From: Thermoplasmata archaeon
GTDB taxonomy: Archaea > Thermoplasmatota > Thermoplasmata > Thermoplasmatales > GCA-001856825
Reading direction: 5' to 3'
NCBI GenBank assembly: GCA_021816725.1
Contig: JAKAXD010000002.1
Location: 1-64,000 of the forward strand
Length of the DNA: 64,000 nucleotides
Below the pieces are notes generated by a model, which saw nothing but the letters and a program-made list of their open reading frames with translations, was not told where the DNA came from and ran no database searches. A program made the translations under genes and the position numbers. Positions 63,245-64,000 of this stretch are shown piece after piece; position 1 is the stretch's first letter, and each line of letters begins with the position of its first letter.

Positions 63245-64000
63245 TCATTTCCCCAGTACTCTCTTCCTAATATCCTTTCCCACTTTAATCGATGTATCGA
63301 CTGCAGAAAACAGTTCCTCCTTCGTGATGCTGCCGCCTAGTCCTTTCTGCATTGCAACAACGTCCCCGTTCTCATTCGTTGCTACTGACAATCTTGCCGA
63401 CGCAACCTCCTCCTCTTCAAGGTTGGGATCCGCAAGGAGGGTATTGCCGATCTTTGCGAACGTCACATTGATTGGAATGTGGTTTATTGGCAGCTGGAAA
63501 TCCTCGGCACCGATCTTCGATGCAGGGACCTTTGCCTCAAGCAGAGCAGCCACTGCTCCGAGCGAGCAGGCGTCTATCAGGTTGCCGTCATAATCCAGGA
63601 TGTGCATGTCGATGAATACGACCCAGACCTTCTCCCCTTCCTTTATCACCAGCTTGTCAAGATCTATCATCTTTGATTCCCTAATACCCCTGTCAACGAC
63701 CCTCGCCAGTTCAATTGCATCTTCGCCTGGTGGTCCCGATTCAAAAGTAGGCGAAGCCATTGGTAGTAGTTCTGCATTGGTCGTCAGTATGCCGCTGTTG
63801 GGGGTGTCCGGAAATGGTTCCCCCTGCTCAATCTTGATGCCTACGAGTACCCTCGTGTCGCCGAGTCTAACTTCAGCTGATCCCTCTGCCCTCGGAACGA
63901 AGTTTGTGTTAACTACTGCAGTCCTAATCTCGTCAAACTTCCTGCCGTCTATCCTGCTCCCCTCAGCACATATTTTCTCCAGGTATTCCCTCTTTAATCC
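63245..64000 (-). CDS. rrp42: Exosome subunit Rrp42 (5' end outside window)
   Basis: RNase PH-like, catalytically inactive subunit of the archaeal exosome that pairs with Rrp41. The gene runs off the right edge; the track's ATG at 63760 is internal, because the frame continues upstream to the end of the window with REYLEKICAEGSRIDGRKFD, EVRLGDTRVLVGIKIEQGEP and NSGILTTNAELLPMASPTFE, all family patterns. Visible about 251 codons of roughly 260. First visible gene of the large minus-strand operon. Confidence 0.95.
   Translation of the reverse strand, partial: GLKREYLEKICAEGSRIDGRKFDEIRTAVVNTNFVPRAEGSAEVRLGDTRVLVGIKIEQGEPFPDTPNSGILTTNAELLPMASPTFESGPPGEDAIELARVVDRGIRESKMIDLDKLVIKEGEKVWVVFIDMHILDYDGNLIDACSLGAVAALLEAKVPASKIGAEDFQLPINHIPINVTFAKIGNTLLADPNLEEEEVASARLSVATNENGDVVAMQKGLGGSITKEELFSAVDTSIKVGKDIRKRVLGK

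Overview
This window is chromosomal DNA from a euryarchaeon of the order Thermoplasmatales (a Thermoplasma/Ferroplasma/Cuniculiplasma-type, wall-less acidophilic heterotroph). I infer this from the gene set: tricorn protease, a tetraether lipid synthase (Tes) and glycerol-1-phosphate dehydrogenase for archaeal membranes, a Thermoplasma-type glucose dehydrogenase and gluconate dehydratase of the non-phosphorylative Entner-Doudoroff pathway, archaeal information-processing genes (RFC small subunit, Hjc, eIF5A, L10e, L21e, L37Ae, Rpo4/Rpo12, Rrp42, Pus10, Dph2), and TATA boxes about 25 bases upstream of many start codons, which points to leaderless transcripts. The exact species cannot be read from the sequence alone.

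Layout. 1-4.1 kb: the tail of a GH15 glucoamylase-like enzyme and a complete tricorn protease. 4.2-14.4 kb (minus): a peptide ABC uptake system with a giant membrane-anchored binding protein, two permeases (one carrying a very large extracytoplasmic insertion) and a fused OppD-OppF ATPase, plus a small membrane protein. 14.9-16.8 kb: an amino-acid permease and a universal stress protein. 17.3-22.9 kb: a sulfur neighbourhood with a sulfide:quinone-oxidoreductase-like flavoprotein, a CARF-like/winged-helix regulator, and a divergent YeeE-DsrE-TauE operon. An ftsZ remnant lies inside this block. 22.9-24.9 kb is a gene graveyard with fragments of a transposase, a WYL-like protein and a membrane protein. 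25-27.8 kb encodes a 952-residue surface protein. 28-34 kb: tRNA-Ala(CGC), methylisocitrate lyase, an AbrB-PhoU regulator, tes, purN, dph2 and tRNA-Ser(UGA). 34.3-39.5 kb (minus): a sugar catabolic cluster (ROK kinase, gluconate dehydratase, cyclase-family hydrolase, glucose dehydrogenase, MFS transporter). 39.5-45 kb: assorted membrane, hydrolase and DNA-binding genes. 44-49 kb: speD-type decarboxylase, hjc, rfcS, rpl10e, agmatinase and eIF5A, a polyamine/hypusine-flavoured region. 49-55 kb: OsmC, an S2P protease, purB, and an NRAMP-like transporter with its DtxR-family regulator and a near-perfect operator. 55.3-59.9 kb (plus): riboflavin reductase, ahcY, egsA, UPF0179, ychF. 59.9-64 kb (minus): a dense housekeeping operon from rrp42 to ksgA.

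The genes make a coherent picture of a peptide- and sugar-using heterotroph: external peptides are imported by the ABC system, peptide fragments are trimmed by tricorn, glucose is oxidised through the non-phosphorylative Entner-Doudoroff route, and reduced sulfur is handled by the SQR/YeeE/DsrE/TauE set. The most interesting leads are a cyclase-family hydrolase placed exactly where a sugar-lactonase step is missing, a CARF-type regulator that appears wired to sulfur transport rather than CRISPR, the DtxR box, and the ABC permease with its huge extracytoplasmic domain.
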